A stretch of 44,665 bases of DNA from Porticoccaceae bacterium (GTDB lineage: Bacteria; Pseudomonadota; Gammaproteobacteria; Pseudomonadales; Porticoccaceae): the NCBI GenBank assembly GCA_902557735.1, contig CACEBC010000017.1:1-44665 (forward strand). The letters run 5' to 3'. The translations under genes and the position numbers were made by a program. Positions 43,408 to 44,665 of the stretch are shown here, in pieces; positions within the stretch are counted from its first letter, which is position 1, and each line of letters starts with the position of its first letter. The notes below the pieces were generated by a model, which saw only the letters and a program-made list of their open reading frames with translations, was not told the DNA's origin and made no database searches.

Positions 43408-44013
43408 TTGGAAAACAACGATGTTAATAATTCTCGCCGTCGTTTCCTTGCCGGCGCCACGAGCGTTGTGGGCGGCGCGGGTTTGGTTGGCGCAGCCATT
43501 CCGTTTTTCTCTTCTTGGAAACCAAGTGCTAAGGCTAAGGCTGCGGGTGCTCCAGTTAAAGTAAACATAAGCAAATTGGAACCCGGTGGACGAATAGTTG
43601 TCGAGTGGAGAGGGAAACCCGTTTATATTGTTCGGCGGACGATTGAATCAATTCGAGCAGTAAATGGGATGGCGCCGGAAATGTTGAAGGACTCTGAGTC
43701 GTCGCAAGCTTCGCAGCCTAGTTATGTTCAAGGCGCAGCAAGAACATTATCTGGTAAAGAAGAGTTTTTAATCATGCTGGGCTTGTGCACGCACTTGGGG
43801 TGTGCACCAACATATCGCCCTGATGTGGGTGCCAAGGATCTTGGCGGAGAGAGTTGGCTTGGGGGGTTCTTTTGCCCCTGTCATGGTTCCAAGTTTGATT
43901 TATCGGGTCGTGTCTATGCTGGCGCGCCGGCCCCTACTAATCTAGAAATTCCCCCGCATTCGTATGAGTCCAGCGATATAGTAATAATCGGTGTGGATCC
44001 GGAGGAAGTTTGA
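43408..44013 (+). CDS. petA: Ubiquinol-cytochrome c reductase Rieske iron-sulfur subunit
   Basis: A 201-residue subunit of the cytochrome bc1 complex. The twin-arginine N terminus SRRRFLAGATS and the following hydrophobic helix (about residues 14-32) anchor it in the membrane. The [2Fe-2S] ligands are in LCTHLGC and FCPCHGSKFD. The C-terminal fold ends PPHSYESSDIVIIGVD. The start is TTG 43408, because AAGGAG at 43396-43401 is six bases upstream; this also gives the N-terminal length known in Pseudomonas. In-frame ATG codons further upstream would place 28 extra residues before the Tat signal. The TGA stop overlaps the petB ATG. Confidence 0.96.
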   Translation: MENNDVNNSRRRFLAGATSVVGGAGLVGAAIPFFSSWKPSAKAKAAGAPVKVNISKLEPGGRIVVEWRGKPVYIVRRTIESIRAVNGMAPEMLKDSESSQASQPSYVQGAARTLSGKEEFLIMLGLCTHLGCAPTYRPDVGAKDLGGESWLGGFFCPCHGSKFDLSGRVYAGAPAPTNLEIPPHSYESSDIVIIGVDPEEV

Positions 44014-44665
44014 TGGAAAAACGACAAAGCTTTTCGACCTGGCTCGATTCCAGAATGCCAACTCTCAGAGAGAGTTGGAAAAAGCATATGTCCGAATATT
44101 TTGCTCCTAAAAACTTTAACTGGATGTATTATTTTGGGGTCCTAGCGATCGTAACCCTGGTTGTCCAGCTAGTCACAGGCATCTGGTTACTCATGAGTTA
44201 CCAAGGATCTGCAGAGCATGCTTTTGCATCAGTTGAATATATCATGAGGGACGTGGAGTTAGGATGGATTATTCGCTATGCACATTCAACAGGAGCATCC
44301 TTATTTTTTGTTGTAGTATATCTCCATATGTTCCGCGGTCTCGTCTACGGCTCATACAAAGCTCCTCGAGAATTAGTTTGGGTGTTTGGGATGACCATAT
44401 ACGTAGCCTTGATGGCTGAAGCCTTTTTGGGCTACGTGCTCCCTTGGGGACAAATGTCCTATTGGGGGGGCTCAAGTAATCATTTCTCTCTTTGGTGCAA
44501 TCCCTGTTGTCGGCGAAGATATTGTTCAATGGATTCGGGGAGACTACTTGATATCGGGCATCACTCTCAACAGATTCATGTCTCTTCATGTGGTTGCTGT
44601 CCCCTTCATTTTGGTCGGTCTGGTGGTTCTCCACATAATCGCACTGCATGATGTCGGATCAAATA
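44013..44665 (+). pseudogene. petB: Cytochrome b subunit of the bc1 complex, interrupted by a frameshift and cut by the window edge
   Basis: The reading frame encodes normal cytochrome b for about 154 residues. NFNWMYYFGVLAIVTLV and the first pair of heme-binding helices (YAHSTGASLFFVVVYLHMFRG) are followed by the quinol-site region GYVLPWGQMSYWG. At a run of seven G bases (44464-44470) the frame is lost, and the zero frame continues into nonsense with many Cys and Arg. In the next frame the expected sequence resumes: AQVIISLFGAIPVVG, then FMSLHVVAVPFILVGLVVLH with the second heme-ligand His residues, up to the edge. One G too many explains everything. GGAGGAA at 44001-44007 and the TGATG overlap with petA fix the start. 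A sequencing error in the homopolymer is more likely than a true loss. Confidence 0.93.

Noticed and set aside
1-44665. Mobile elements, CRISPR arrays, prophage or integron features
   Set aside because: No transposase, integrase, regularly spaced repeats or attachment-site duplication at either tRNA was seen on reading both strands.

Overview
The window is a chromosomal piece of a gammaproteobacterium with moderate GC content. Gene order points to the Pseudomonadales/Cellvibrionales side of the class. One block runs ychF, pth, rplY, prs, tRNA-Gln, ispE, lolB and an LbcA-like TPR lipoprotein, divergent from hemA, prfA and prmC. A second block runs panB, dNK, folK, pcnB, gluQ and dksA, divergent from sfsA. 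Both are the neighbourhoods I know from Pseudomonas. Fur also has the Pseudomonas-type single-cysteine form. I place no species name. No insertion sequence, phage gene, integrase or CRISPR array was seen.

Layout. (a) 1-5457 is accessory: a cut-off ORF, an ADP-ribosylglycohydrolase-family protein with an extra C-terminal beta-rich domain, a secreted or anchored esterase, an NTF2-like protein, an SDR oxidoreductase, and about 970 bases of non-coding DNA rich in inverted repeats. (b) 5458-11315 holds a two-gene RND efflux operon and an NCS2 purine/pyrimidine permease. (c) 11607-23742 is the housekeeping core: elongator tRNA-Met with a stringent-type promoter, ychF-pth-rplY-prs-tRNA-Gln-ispE-lolB-lbcA on the minus strand, hemA-prfA-prmC and an RhlB-like helicase on the plus strand. 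(d) 23849-27275 has smpB, an NSS sodium symporter, ratA, bamE and fur. (e) 27423-32609 (minus) is the panB-dNK-folK-pcnB and gluQ-dksA clusters. (f) 32825-40275 has sfsA, an M15 peptidase, two serine acetyltransferases flanking a YtjB-like protein, serB, efp and epmA. (g) 40465-44665 has zapG, zapE, rplM-rpsI and petA-petB; petB is interrupted by a one-base expansion of a G run.

Themes. Translation quality control is dense: Pth, RF1 and its methylase PrmC, SmpB, EF-P with its lysine ligase EpmA, YchF and RatA. Serine-to-cysteine metabolism is grouped (serB and two cysE). Growth-rate control is suggested by dksA together with two promoters sharing a TCGCCCC discriminator, at tRNA-Met and rplM.

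The most interesting items are: an A-rich, hairpin-flanked intergenic region upstream of pcnB that resembles a CrcZ-type Hfq/Crc-titrating RNA; the ispE stop codon lying inside the tRNA-Gln gene; a predicted leaderless smpB mRNA; the structured leader before the RND operon; and the petB frameshift. Most of the window is ordinary core genome, and I found no convincing wholly new multi-gene system.
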